From Nonomuraea longispora (GTDB lineage: Bacteria > Actinomycetota > Actinomycetes > Streptosporangiales > Streptosporangiaceae), in the NCBI RefSeq assembly GCF_004348345.1, contig NZ_SMJZ01000077.1, forward strand, positions 1 to 36,261: DNA of 36,261 nt, given 5' to 3'. The position numbers were made by a program, and so were the translations under genes. Positions 1 through 8,028 of the stretch are shown piece by piece; within the stretch, counting starts at the first letter, position 1; each line of letters begins with the position of its first letter. A model generated the notes under the pieces. That model saw nothing but the letters and a program-made list of their open reading frames with translations. It was not told where the DNA came from and ran no database searches.

Positions 1-309
1 GAGCTGGTCAGGATCAGGCCGAAGGAGGAGATCCTCGACACGCTCAACGACAGCCTGCTCAACCGCGGGTTGGGCTTCGAGGAGGAGATGGCCCGCTACT
101 GCGGCAGGACCGCGCGGGTGCGCGCCAGGGTGGAGCGCTGCCTCGACGAGAGGACCGGCCGCATGCTCAGCATGAAGAGCCCGTGCATCGTCCTCGACGA
201 CCTCGTCTGCGAGGGTGTCTACAACGCGAGCTGCCCGCGCGAGTTCGTACCGTTCTGGCGGGAGATCTGGCTGGAGAGGGTGCCGCCGGGCGACGGTGAC
301 GGCCGGTGA
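1..309 (+). CDS. Cys-rich small protein of polysaccharide clusters (C-terminal part, 5' end outside window)
   Basis: The reading frame is open from base 1 to the TGA at 307-309, giving 102 residues without a start, so the 5' end lies outside the window. The visible part has five cysteines (fragment positions 34, 47, 62, 70, 78) in a YCG...C...C...C...C arrangement and ends in a conserved-looking FWREIWLERV. I recall a family of small uncharacterised proteins in actinobacterial and proteobacterial polysaccharide loci with the pattern EM-x-YCGR, then Cys residues, then FWKEAWL, and this fits it. The cysteines might bind metal, but that is inference. The stop overlaps the GTG of the flippase gene by 3 bases, so the two are probably translationally coupled. 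Confidence 0.6.
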   Translation, partial: ELVRIRPKEEILDTLNDSLLNRGLGFEEEMARYCGRTARVRARVERCLDERTGRMLSMKSPCIVLDDLVCEGVYNASCPREFVPFWREIWLERVPPGDGDGR

Positions 310-1754
310 GCGAGGTCGGCGAGATCGGCAGGAAGGCGGGGCGCGGGCTGCGCTGGAGCCTGCTCGGCAACCTCGTCATGAAGGCGGGCTCGTTCGTGAT
401 GAGCCTCGTCCTGGCCCGGCTGCTGGTGCCCGAGGACTTCGGCGTGTTCGCCATCGCCCTGGCGGCCACCCAGTTCGTCATCTACATCAACGACGCCGGA
501 GTGATCTCCGCGACCGTGCAGTGGCGCGGCAGGCTGGAGGAGGTCGCGCCCACGGCCACGGTGGTGGCCGTCCTGTCCAGCGCCGGCCTGTACGCGCTGT
601 TCTGGGTCATCGCGCCGTTCTACGCCCGGCTGGCCGGCAGCGACGACGCCACCTGGGTGATCCGCATCCTCATGGCCACCAACCTCGTCTACGGGCTGAC
701 CGCGGTCCGCAGCGCCGCGCTGATGCGCACGTTCCGGCAGGACAAGCTGGCCTGGGCCAACCTCGCCGGGTTCGCCGCCAACGCCGGCGTCTCCATCACC
801 CTGGCCGCGAACGGCGCAGGGGCCTACAGCTTCGCGTGGGGCCAGCTCAGCGGGGCCGCGCTCACCGGCGTGCTGGTGGTCGTCTTGGCCGGGGTCAGGA
901 TCGAGCTCGGCTTCGACCGCGCGGTGGCCGTCCGGTTGCTGCGGTTCGGGCTGCCGCTCTGCGCCGGCCTCGGCGTCGAAGGGCTGCTGCTGAACGTGGA
1001 CGCCGTCATCGTCGGCGACGTGCTCGGGCCGGCGCTGCTCGGCTTCTACCTGCTGGCCTACAACATCTCGAGCTGGGTCCCCGGGCTCATCGGCACGGCC
1101 ATCCGCTACGTGGCCCTGCCCAGCTTCTCCCGCCTGGCCGAGGAGGGCGACGAGCCGCTGCGGGCGGGCGTACGGCAGGCGGTGCCGCTGCTGGCCACGC
1201 TGGTGCTGCCGGTCGCGGTGACCATGGGCGTGCTCGCCCCCGCGCTCGTGGAGTTCCTGTACGGCGCACGCTGGTCGCCGTCGGCCGGGGTGCTGCGCTT
1301 CCTGGCGATCGTGATGGCCGTGCGCATGCTGACCCTGCTCATCACCGACGTCCTGGCCTCGACCGGCGCGACCAGGGCGCCCATGTGGGTGAACCTGGCC
1401 TGGGCGGTCACGCTCGTGCCCGCGCTCATGGCGGGCGCCAGGATCGGCGGCATCGAGGGCGCCGCCGTGGCGCACGCGGTCATCGCCGTGGTGGTGGCGC
1501 TGCCGCTGCTGGCGGTGGCGCTGCACCGGTCCGGCGTGCCGCTGCGACTGTTCGGGGCGGGACTGGCCAGGCCGCTTGCGGCGGCCGTGCCGGCCGGCCT
1601 CGTGATGGCCGGGTCGGCCGCGGCCGTGGACGGCCCGTTCGCCGAGCTGTGCGTGGCGGGCGGCGCGGGGCTGCTGGTGTTCGTGCTCGTCGCGGTGCCG
1701 CGCGCCGCGCTACAGCGACTCGTACGTCAAGGGAGAGCACATGCGGGAACCTGA
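306..1754 (+). CDS. Wzx-type oligosaccharide flippase
   Basis: This 482-residue, very hydrophobic protein has about 12-14 predicted membrane helices. It begins with a short amphipathic stretch followed by GLRWSLLGNLVMKAG and LARLLVPEDFGVFAIA, the typical opening of polysaccharide-synthesis (MATE/MOP superfamily) flippases. Such proteins move undecaprenyl-linked repeat units across the cytoplasmic membrane. The GTG start at 306 overlaps the upstream stop (GTGA). The 3' end runs 14 bases into the next glycosyltransferase gene, so the three genes 1-2628 look like one transcription unit. The Wzy-like polymerase at 5256 and the chain-length proteins at 2705 and 4512 supply the rest of a Wzx/Wzy system. 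Confidence 0.87.
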   Translation: MSEVGEIGRKAGRGLRWSLLGNLVMKAGSFVMSLVLARLLVPEDFGVFAIALAATQFVIYINDAGVISATVQWRGRLEEVAPTATVVAVLSSAGLYALFWVIAPFYARLAGSDDATWVIRILMATNLVYGLTAVRSAALMRTFRQDKLAWANLAGFAANAGVSITLAANGAGAYSFAWGQLSGAALTGVLVVVLAGVRIELGFDRAVAVRLLRFGLPLCAGLGVEGLLLNVDAVIVGDVLGPALLGFYLLAYNISSWVPGLIGTAIRYVALPSFSRLAEEGDEPLRAGVRQAVPLLATLVLPVAVTMGVLAPALVEFLYGARWSPSAGVLRFLAIVMAVRMLTLLITDVLASTGATRAPMWVNLAWAVTLVPALMAGARIGGIEGAAVAHAVIAVVVALPLLAVALHRSGVPLRLFGAGLARPLAAAVPAGLVMAGSAAAVDGPFAELCVAGGAGLLVFVLVAVPRAALQRLVRQGRAHAGT

Positions 1755-2628
1755 ACTCGTCTCGATCGCCCTGCCCGTGCGCAACGGCGCCGACCGGCTC
1801 GAAGGCGTCATCGGTTCGGTGCTGGCCCAGGACTACCCGCGCATCGAGTTGGTCATCTCCGACAACGCCTCCACGGACGGCACCGAGGAGCTCTGCCGCG
1901 ACCTGGCGGCCGGCGAGCGCAGGATCGTGTACCACCGGCATCCGCACAACGTCGGCCTGCTCGCCAACTTCACGCACGCGGCGCGGATCTCGCGCGGCGC
2001 GTACGTACGGTGGATCGGCGACGACGACCGGCTCCAGCCCGCGTGCGTCTCGCGCGCGATGGCGGCGTTCGCGTCCGACGAGCGGGTCATCCTCGTCACC
2101 AACCAGGTCTCCTACAGCCGGCCGGACAGCACGGTCACCACCGCCGCCTACGAGGGCCCGCATGAAGGCGGGGGCCTCGGTTCCGACGACCCGGTGGAAC
2201 GCTTCACCGAGATGCTGAGGCTGCTCAACGAGAGCCCGTTCCTGATCGACCCGCTCTACGGCCTGCTGCGCCGCGAACCGGCGGTCGGCATCCCACGCAG
2301 GAACATGTTGCGCGAGGACGAGGTGTTCGCCGCAAAGCTGGCGCTGGCCGGCCCGTGGGCGCACGTGCCCGAGGTGCTGTCGCACCGCAACTGGCGGCTG
2401 GAGCGCATCTCCGGCCTGGCCCGCCGCCTCGACGTGCCGTCCTGGCAGTCGCACGCGGCCAACACGCTGCAGTGCAGGGAACTGCTCAGATGGGTGCGCG
2501 ACGCCGGACTCGCCGACGACGATCGCCGCCGGGCGCGCGCCGGGGTGCTGCGCATGTACGCTCGCCGCCAGCGCCGCACGATCGCCCACCGCAGCCGCAA
2601 GCTGCTGTCCATGGCCCGGCCGACGTAG
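1741..2628 (+). CDS. Family 2 glycosyltransferase
   Basis: This is a 295-residue GT-A fold glycosyltransferase. It starts with VSIALPVRNGADRLEGVIGS, the usual GT2 nucleotide-binding opening. It continues with VISDNASTDGT at about residues 38-48 and a metal-binding acidic motif WIGDDD at 91-96. It probably adds one sugar to the lipid-linked repeat unit on the cytoplasmic face; donor and acceptor cannot be read from the sequence. The ATG at 1741 is preceded by GGGAGAGC, a good ribosome binding site, and lies inside the 3' end of the flippase gene (14-base overlap). The C-terminal 40 residues are strongly basic (many Arg), perhaps for membrane association. Confidence 0.88.
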   Translation: MREPELVSIALPVRNGADRLEGVIGSVLAQDYPRIELVISDNASTDGTEELCRDLAAGERRIVYHRHPHNVGLLANFTHAARISRGAYVRWIGDDDRLQPACVSRAMAAFASDERVILVTNQVSYSRPDSTVTTAAYEGPHEGGGLGSDDPVERFTEMLRLLNESPFLIDPLYGLLRREPAVGIPRRNMLREDEVFAAKLALAGPWAHVPEVLSHRNWRLERISGLARRLDVPSWQSHAANTLQCRELLRWVRDAGLADDDRRRARAGVLRMYARRQRRTIAHRSRKLLSMARPT

Positions 2629-2635
2629 CCGCTGG

Positions 2636-2682
2636 TGTAACGGCGTTCATGACAAGGGCGATTTCCACTTTGCATCGTTACA
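2636..2682 (+). promoter_or_regulatory. Inverted TGTAACG ... CGTTACA pair upstream of the first chain-length gene
   Basis: TGTAACG at 2636-2642 is matched by its exact reverse complement CGTTACA at 2676-2682, 40 bases apart (about four helical turns). The 76-base spacer between the glycosyltransferase stop and the GTG at 2705 is noticeably AT-richer than its surroundings. The same 7-mer recurs before other exopolysaccharide genes in this window. It looks like an operator for a cluster regulator, but this is inference. Confidence 0.4.
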
Positions 2683-2704
2683 AAAGTCGACGGGGGCGGA
2701 AATA

Positions 2705-3529
2705 GTGCGCTTCTGGACAACCGTCTGGGGTCTGGTCAGGAAGAAGGCGATCGGGCCGCCTGTCGCCGTCGTCGCGATCGGGCTCGCCCTGGCCGCGTAC
2801 TTCCTGGTCCCGAGCCGCTACGTCTCCACCGCCTCCATGGTGCTCACCGTGCCGGCCACGGGCGGGACACTGGAGACCGGTCCCCAGCAGCGGCTCGGGC
2901 TGACCAATCCGCTGCTGCAGTTCAACGACGCCCTGCGGACGACCGCGGGCATCCTCATCCTGTCCACCAACACGCCGGAGGTCGCGGCCGAGCTGGGCGT
3001 GACGGAGGACGGCCCGACCGTCCTGACCGTCAACGACGGCCGTACCAACCCGGACCTGCTCGGCATCAGCACCAACGGGCCGTTCGTCTACGTCGAGGTG
3101 GAGAGCACGTCTCCTGCCGTGGTCACGGAGGTCATGCGCAAGGCGAAGCTGCGCATCAGGGTGGAGCTGGCCAAGCGGCAGACGGCGCTGGGCGCGCCGG
3201 TGAGCACGCACATCGGCATCCTCGACGTGATGCCCGCGTCGGCGCCCCGGCTCGTCGTGACGGACCGCCTGCTGGGCGCGGCCTCGGGCGGCCTGCTCGG
3301 GGTGGTGGCGGGGCTCGGCGCGGCGTACGGCGTCCAGCGCCTGCGCGCGGCCCGCCGCGCGGGCGACCCCGGCCCCCAGCCGGAGCCCGAGCCGCAGGAG
3401 CACGAGCCGGAGCCAGGACAGGAGCGGGAACCCGAGGAGGGCAGGAAGCCGCGACCCGAGCCCGAGCCCTGGCCGGAGGCCGCTCCCGCGGCGGAGCGGG
3501 AGGACGCTCAGGTCGAGTCGACGACCTGA
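2705..3529 (+). CDS. Wzz/YveK-like polysaccharide chain-length determinant, paralogue 1
   Basis: This 274-residue protein has two membrane helices (about residues 18-36 and 190-212) flanking an extracytoplasmic domain, the layout of polysaccharide co-polymerases that set chain length with Wzy. It begins with GTG (VRFWTTVW) behind a GGGGGCGG ribosome binding site. The second helix is followed by a cytoplasmic tail of about 60 residues dominated by Pro and Glu (PEPEPQEHEPEPG-like). There is no Walker A motif and no tyrosine cluster, so no bacterial tyrosine-kinase domain is attached. It is clearly paralogous to the protein at 4512: both have [LV]T-x-P-x-x-GGT, then NPLL-x-F, then GP-[FL]-V-[YF]-VE. 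Its last 22 bases overlap the convergent gene at 3508-4380. Confidence 0.78.
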   Translation: MRFWTTVWGLVRKKAIGPPVAVVAIGLALAAYFLVPSRYVSTASMVLTVPATGGTLETGPQQRLGLTNPLLQFNDALRTTAGILILSTNTPEVAAELGVTEDGPTVLTVNDGRTNPDLLGISTNGPFVYVEVESTSPAVVTEVMRKAKLRIRVELAKRQTALGAPVSTHIGILDVMPASAPRLVVTDRLLGAASGGLLGVVAGLGAAYGVQRLRAARRAGDPGPQPEPEPQEHEPEPGQEREPEEGRKPRPEPEPWPEAAPAAEREDAQVESTT

Positions 3530-4380
3530 GCGCACCGCCGGATCGCGGCCGTCCTGGCCTCGTGCGGGGTGTTCGACTTGGCGGAGATCATCATGCCCAC
3601 CGCCTCGGGCGGCAGGCGGTCGGCGAAGGCGACCGCCTGGGCTTCGTCCCAGGGCTCGTGGTGGTAGCTCAGGTGGCAGATCGTCGTGTTGATCGGCGGC
3701 GACGCCTTCAGCACCTCGTCGACGAACACGCCGTACAGGACGAACTCCGAGACGTGCAGCCGTCCGTTGAACGCGTCGAGCCAGTCGCGCCCGGTGACCT
3801 CGGTGATGCGGCGGCGCATGGCGAGCACGATCCGCGGGTCCCAGAACGTCAGCGCGGTCACGTAGTCGGGCAGCGGCGGTGGCGGCGGTGGTGGCAGGCC
3901 GAGCAGCTCGCGGGCGACCCGGTGCCACAGGAGGTGCCGCTCCATGTCGGCGGTCACGGCGTTCTCGACCCGGTGGAGGCAGAGCCGCCCGTCCATGCTG
4001 AACGACTCGACCCCGGTCGGCCGGACCAGTACGGCGTCGGAGTCGACGATGAGCAGGGCGTCGGCGTCGATCAGGCCGGCCGAGGCGATCTTGACGGTCT
4101 GCTGCATGACCCAGCCGCGCAGCGGGGGCCACGGGCGGCGACGGTTGACGTACACGTCGGTGAAGGGCACGCGGACGTACCTGCGGGGCAGCAGCTCCGA
4201 GCGCACCCACAGGCGGCAGCGCGGACCCTCGAACCCGGCGAAGACCTGCCGGTCGCGGGCGGGCACGAAGACGTGGTGGACGGTGTCGTCCGACGTGTGC
4301 CGGAGTACGGACCGGTGCAGGTCGGCGAAGAGAGCGGCGTCCGGGGCGTAGGACGGGGTGATGACCGCCAGCTTGCTCAC
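3508..4380 (-). CDS. DUF6492-like putative glycosyltransferase
   Basis: This 290-residue protein opens with KLAVITPSYAPDAALFADL, a GT-A-like start. It has LLIVDSDAVLVRP with a D-x-D pair (D113, D115) that could coordinate the metal-nucleotide sugar. The arrangement matches what I know of the DUF6492 family found in polysaccharide loci. A run of seven prolines follows (about residues 157-163, LPPPPPPPLPDY). The GTG start at 4380 has a GGGGAG ribosome binding site. The gene is alone on the minus strand, converging with the chain-length gene at 2705 (22-base overlap of coding ends). It shares the 4381-4511 control region with the divergent second chain-length gene. A sugar-transfer role is inferred from the D-x-D and context. 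Confidence 0.6.
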   Translation of the reverse strand: MSKLAVITPSYAPDAALFADLHRSVLRHTSDDTVHHVFVPARDRQVFAGFEGPRCRLWVRSELLPRRYVRVPFTDVYVNRRRPWPPLRGWVMQQTVKIASAGLIDADALLIVDSDAVLVRPTGVESFSMDGRLCLHRVENAVTADMERHLLWHRVARELLGLPPPPPPPLPDYVTALTFWDPRIVLAMRRRITEVTGRDWLDAFNGRLHVSEFVLYGVFVDEVLKASPPINTTICHLSYHHEPWDEAQAVAFADRLPPEAVGMMISAKSNTPHEARTAAIRRCAQVVDST

Positions 4381-4412
4381 GGCTCGGCTCCCCTCGCGAA
4401 ACGCCCCTGCCT

Positions 4413-4459
4413 TCCCCTTATCGGGGAGCCAGAGGTGGTGTTACACGGTTTATGTAACG
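4413..4459. promoter_or_regulatory. Divergent control region with GTTACA-N7-TGTAAC palindrome
   Basis: The 131 bases between the divergent genes starting at 4380 (minus) and 4512 (plus) contain a perfect inverted repeat. GTTACA lies at 4440-4445 and TGTAAC at 4453-4458, with a 7-base spacer; the left arm extends to TGTTACA and the right to TGTAACG. A second small hairpin, TCCCC (4413-4417) with GGGGA (4423-4427), lies to its left. The palindrome is the best copy of the element that recurs before exopolysaccharide genes here and could serve both directions. No convincing -35/-10 pair was assigned. Confidence 0.45.
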
Positions 4460-4511
4460 CTCCACCCCATTCGCGGCGACATCCATGAGGCAGGACTCGC
4501 AGGGAGGGCAC

Positions 4512-5252
4512 GTGGATTTCTGGGGGACCGTCCTCGTCCTGGCGCGACGGTGGTCCGTCGCCGTTCCGGCCTTCCTGCTGGCCGTCGGCGGCGCCGTCCA
4601 CGCATACTCCACGATCCCCGTCACCTACACGGTCTCAGCGGTCCTCGTGCTCACCGCGCCGACCAGCGGCGGGACCGTGCCACCCGACCCCGACCAGCCC
4701 GTCCCGCAGGTCAACCCGCTGCTCAACTTCGACCACGGGCTCGACGTGGCCGCGTCGATGCTGATCAACGTCATGAGCACGCCCGACATGGTGACCGAGA
4801 TGGGCGTGCGCCCCGACGGCGACACCACGTACGCGGTCACCAACGGCACCAACAACCTGGAGTCGCTGGCGACCGGCCCGCTCGTCTTCGTCGAAGGAGA
4901 GAGCCGCAAGCCCGAGGCGGCCACGCGGATGGCCCGCGAGGTCATCGAGCGGGTCGAGCGGGAGCTCGACGTACGTCAGCGGCAGGTGCAGGCGCCACCC
5001 GAGACCTACATCACGATCAGCCAGACGGTGCCGCCCACCACGCCCGTGCCGCAGGAGGGCAGGAGGCTGCGCTCCGCAGCCGCCGCGCTCGGTCTGGGGC
5101 TGATCGCCGCCCTGTGCGCCGCGTTCGCCGCGGAGAGCCTCTCAGCGGCGCGCAGGGCCGGTTTCCCCGGGCTGCCGGGAACCCGGCGCAGGCGGGACGA
5201 GCCCGAGGGCGGCGAGCAGGAGCTCGTCGCGGCCGGGGAACCGGGGTCGTAG
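4512..5252 (+). CDS. Wzz/YveK-like polysaccharide chain-length determinant, paralogue 2
   Basis: This 246-residue protein has two transmembrane helices, near the N-terminus (VPAFLLAVGGAVHAYS) and near residues 186-206 (ALGLGLIAALCAAFAAES). The extracytoplasmic domain between them is homologous to paralogue 1 (shared GGT, NPLL-x-F, GP-LVFVE). An in-frame ATG lies 27 bases upstream at 4485, but I chose GTG at 4512. AGGGAGGG stands just before it, and the N-terminus then lines up with paralogue 1 (V-x-FW-x-TV). There is no kinase domain; the short tail is basic then acidic. The stop is 3 bases before the polymerase gene, so both are likely co-transcribed from the 4381-4511 region. Confidence 0.78.
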   Translation: MDFWGTVLVLARRWSVAVPAFLLAVGGAVHAYSTIPVTYTVSAVLVLTAPTSGGTVPPDPDQPVPQVNPLLNFDHGLDVAASMLINVMSTPDMVTEMGVRPDGDTTYAVTNGTNNLESLATGPLVFVEGESRKPEAATRMAREVIERVERELDVRQRQVQAPPETYITISQTVPPTTPVPQEGRRLRSAAAALGLGLIAALCAAFAAESLSAARRAGFPGLPGTRRRRDEPEGGEQELVAAGEPGS

Positions 5253-5255
5253 CCG

Positions 5256-6602
5256 GTGGCCGCCGCGACGCCCGGCGCCCCGCCGCGGCAGGGGCGCGCC
5301 GACGGCGCCACCGTCGCCGCCGTCTTCGCCGTGGTGCTGCTGATCGTGCCCGCCCGGCTGGTGCTGAAGTACCTGCCGCTCTCGCTCACCCCCGCGAACG
5401 TGGTGAGCCTGGCGGCGGCGCTGCTGTGGTTGTGCGCGCAGCTCACCCTCACCCTGGGCGCCGCCAAGGGGCGCAACCCCGTGCGTACGGTGCTGTTCGC
5501 CTACTTCACCGCGATGCTGGCGACCTTCGGGTTCACCACGTACGGGTACATGGACTCCGACGAGCTGAACCTGAGCGACCACTCCTTCGTGCTGGTGATC
5601 GCGATCGTCGGCATCGCGCTCACGGTCTGCGACGGCGTGCGGGGTCTGCGCCGGCTCGACCTCGTGCTGAAGACGCTGGTGGTGGCGGGCGCGGTCATCT
5701 CGGTGGTCGGCGCCTTCCAGTTCCTGTTCTCCGTGGACCTGACCAGGTTCATGGAGCTGCCGATCCTGCGCTACAGCACCGAGGGGGACTCGTTCGTCCT
5801 CGAACGGGCCGACCTGCGCCGTGTCGCGGCCACCACCGGACACCCCATCGAGTTCGGCGTCACCTGCGCCATGCTGCTCCCGCTGGCCGCCCACTACGCC
5901 GTCAAAGCCCGCACGCGCGCCGAGCCGGCCCTGCGCTGGTGGGCGTGCACGCTGCTCATCGGGTTCGGCCTGATGTTCTCGGTGTCGCGCTCGGCCATGC
6001 TGAGCCTGTTCGTGGCAGGCCTGGTGCTGATCGTCGGCTGGCCCGCGCGGCGGCGGCTGCGGGCGCTGCTCGCGGCGGCGGGGTTCATGGCGGTCGTCTG
6101 GGTCGCGGTGCCGGGCCTGCTCGGGGCCATCGCCGGGCTGTTCACCGACCTCGGCAACGACGAGAGCATCCAGTACAGGACGCACGACTACGCCGTCGCC
6201 GGGCAGGAGATCGGCCGGCACTTCTGGCTCGGCCGCGGCCTCGGCACGTGGTACGCCCCCAAGCACCAGATCTTCGACAACCAGTACATCCTGTCGATGG
6301 TGGAGACCGGGCTGGTCGGCACCGTGGCGTACACGTCGGTGTTCCTGGTGGCCTGCTACGCGGCGCTGAGGGCCCGGCACCTGAGCGCCGACCCCGGCGA
6401 CCGCGACCTCGGGCTCACGGTCGCCGCCTGCCTGCTCGTGCCGCTCGCCGGGTCGTTCACCTTCGACCTGCTGTCGTTCGCGACCGTGACCGGGATCGCT
6501 TTCGTGCTGGTCGGCGCGGCCGGCGCCCTGCTGCGGGCCGCGCGGGCCGATCAGCTCTCACCCTCGCAGACCAGCGGGCCGACGATCGAGGTGATCCGAT
6601 AG
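5256..6602 (+). CDS. Wzy-type polysaccharide polymerase / O-antigen ligase family membrane protein
   Basis: This 448-residue polytopic membrane protein has about ten or more helices. It has a large non-membrane segment around residues 300-350 (RTHDYAVAGQEIGRHFWLGRGLGTW... FDNQYILSMVETGLVG). The order, a loop with G-x-G-x-GTW followed by DNQY-x-x-x-x-x-E-x-GL-x-G, is the hallmark of the O-antigen ligase/polymerase (Wzy_C) family. The likely role is joining lipid-linked repeat units outside the membrane, in concert with the flippase and the chain-length proteins. The GTG start follows the chain-length gene by 3 bases. The last 52 bases overlap the convergent beta-helix lipoprotein gene, an unusually long convergent coding overlap. 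Confidence 0.85.
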   Translation: MAAATPGAPPRQGRADGATVAAVFAVVLLIVPARLVLKYLPLSLTPANVVSLAAALLWLCAQLTLTLGAAKGRNPVRTVLFAYFTAMLATFGFTTYGYMDSDELNLSDHSFVLVIAIVGIALTVCDGVRGLRRLDLVLKTLVVAGAVISVVGAFQFLFSVDLTRFMELPILRYSTEGDSFVLERADLRRVAATTGHPIEFGVTCAMLLPLAAHYAVKARTRAEPALRWWACTLLIGFGLMFSVSRSAMLSLFVAGLVLIVGWPARRRLRALLAAAGFMAVVWVAVPGLLGAIAGLFTDLGNDESIQYRTHDYAVAGQEIGRHFWLGRGLGTWYAPKHQIFDNQYILSMVETGLVGTVAYTSVFLVACYAALRARHLSADPGDRDLGLTVAACLLVPLAGSFTFDLLSFATVTGIAFVLVGAAGALLRAARADQLSPSQTSGPTIEVIR

Positions 6603-7450
6603 CTCTCGTCGATGGTGACCAGCTCGTTGCCGGACCACTCCGTCCCGCCGCACTCGGAGTCGACAGGCCCGTACACCCACGACTGGTCGACCAGCTTGTT
6701 GCCGCGCACGACCTGCCTGCCGCGGGCGTTGCGCACCTGGAGGCTGAACGTGCCGCCCATGATGAGGTTGTCGGTGACGACCACGTCCCGCGACTTCTCG
6801 TCCACCAGGAAGATGGGCGCGGTGATGTGCCGGGCCTCGCGCTGGTCGACGGTGTTGTGGTGGAACAGCAGCCCCTTGCCGCCGTTGTAGGCCTGGATGC
6901 CGTCCGAATGGTCGCCGGGGTTGGAGCAGAGCTTCACGAACGAGTCGCGGATCTCGACGTCGTCGCCGGAGACCCGGAAGCCGTCGCTGTGCCCCTGCAC
7001 CAGCACCCTGGTGGCCTTGTACTTGTCGTAGCCGATCCCGGGCAGCGGCTCGCACTTGCCGGTGGTGCCCACCGTGGTGTCGGTGATGGTGAACCGGAAC
7101 GACTCGGGGCCGTCGGAGTTGATCACGTCGCCGTCGATCACGCTGTTCCTGACGGTGACGTCGTCGGCGTGGATCAGCAGATGGCCGGGCACGTGGACGC
7201 CGTCGAGCACGGTGCCGGGCTTCCTGACGCGGTAGGCGACGTTCTCCGTGTCGAGCCCGACCCTGGTCAGCTTGACCCCGCGGGGCGCCCCCGTGCAGGC
7301 CGGGGTGGGATGGTCGGGGCAGGACGAGCCGTCGGCCCTGGTGATGCTCGGCTTGGGGGAGGGGCTCGGCGTCGGCTGCTCGGCGGGTGCGGCTTGGCAG
7401 GCCGTGGCCAGCACCGCGACGGCCGCCAGCAGGCTGAGAGGTCCGCGCAT
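6551..7450 (-). CDS. Secreted lipoprotein with right-handed parallel beta-helix (pectate-lyase-like)
   Basis: This 299-residue protein has an N-terminal signal peptide ending in a lipobox-like ATAC (Cys18), then a Pro/Ser linker (about 20-37). The rest is a run of short beta-strand coils typical of right-handed parallel beta-helices, such as DDVTVRNSVIDGDVI, GDDVEIRDSFV, GLLFHHNTVDQ, SRDVVVTDNLIMGG and GRQVVRGNKLV. Such folds occur in polysaccharide lyases, hydrolases and C5-epimerases; I see no motif that decides among these. The gene starts 3 bases after rmlC on the same strand, without a clear ribosome binding site, so translation is probably coupled. A paralogue-like protein is encoded at 15054-15986. 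Its end overlaps the polymerase gene by 52 bases. Confidence 0.75.
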   Translation of the reverse strand: MRGPLSLLAAVAVLATACQAAPAEQPTPSPSPKPSITRADGSSCPDHPTPACTGAPRGVKLTRVGLDTENVAYRVRKPGTVLDGVHVPGHLLIHADDVTVRNSVIDGDVINSDGPESFRFTITDTTVGTTGKCEPLPGIGYDKYKATRVLVQGHSDGFRVSGDDVEIRDSFVKLCSNPGDHSDGIQAYNGGKGLLFHHNTVDQREARHITAPIFLVDEKSRDVVVTDNLIMGGTFSLQVRNARGRQVVRGNKLVDQSWVYGPVDSECGGTEWSGNELVTIDESYRITSIVGPLVCEGES

Positions 7451-7453
7451 CGT

Positions 7454-8002
7454 TCAGCCGCCCAGCCGCCGCAGCAGGCCGGCCCACGAGCCCGCCTCCT
7501 GGTCGCGCCGGCTGACCTCGGTGACGGGCAGCGGCCACGCGATCCGCAGATCGGGGTCGTCGTAGCGGACCGCCAGGTCCTCGGCGGGATCGTGCGGCCT
7601 GGCGATGCGGTAGCAGGTGTCGGCGGGCTCGGTGAGCGCCTGGAAGCCGTGCAGCAGGCCCGGGGGCACGTACAGCGTGACGAAGTCCTCGTCGTCGAGC
7701 CGCACCGCCATGCTGCGCCCGAACGTCGGCGAGTGCGGCCTGATGTCCACCAGCACGTCGTGGACGGCGCCGCGGGCGCACCTGACGAGCTTCGCCTCGC
7801 CCTGGCCCGAGCGCCCGTGCAGGCCGCGGACCGTGCCGCGCCGCGAGCGCGACTGGCTGTCCTGGACGAAGGTCTCGGCGGCCAGGCCGGCCTCGGCGGC
7901 GACGTCCGCGTCGAAGGTCCTGGTGAACAGGCCGCGGCCGTCGTGGTGCGGCGTCGGCCTGAACAGCAGGACGCCGTCGAGCTGCCCCTGCTCTGCTTTC
8001 AT
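7454..8002 (-). CDS. rmlC: dTDP-4-dehydrorhamnose 3,5-epimerase family protein (RmlC)
   Basis: This 182-residue cupin is the length expected for RmlC. It carries FVQDSQSRSRRGTVRGLHG with the family's catalytic His (H62), then K71 in GEAKLVRC. It also has YVPPGLLHGF with H118, Y131 in CYRIA, and the C-terminal RYDDPDLRIAWP, all family landmarks. The enzyme epimerises dTDP-4-keto-6-deoxyhexose at C3 and C5, normally in dTDP-rhamnose synthesis. RmlA, RmlB and RmlD are not in the window, so it either relies on genes elsewhere or makes another 6-deoxysugar. AGGAAGGA precedes the ATG. It leads a two-gene unit with the beta-helix lipoprotein and is separated by only 26 bases from the divergent glycosyltransferase at 8029. 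Confidence 0.85.
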   Translation of the reverse strand: MKAEQGQLDGVLLFRPTPHHDGRGLFTRTFDADVAAEAGLAAETFVQDSQSRSRRGTVRGLHGRSGQGEAKLVRCARGAVHDVLVDIRPHSPTFGRSMAVRLDDEDFVTLYVPPGLLHGFQALTEPADTCYRIARPHDPAEDLAVRYDDPDLRIAWPLPVTEVSRRDQEAGSWAGLLRRLGG

Positions 8003-8028
8003 GTGTCGTCCTTCCTGGAGGCGGTCCG

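Noticed and set aside
2678..4210. A 510-codon minus-strand open frame
   Set aside because: It covers the chain-length gene and the DUF6492 gene in the wrong frame, with no recognisable domain.
4440..4458. AfsQ1 box (GTnAC-N6-GTnAC direct repeat)
   Set aside because: The two GTnAC cores here are 9 bases apart and fit an inverted repeat better than that direct-repeat pattern.
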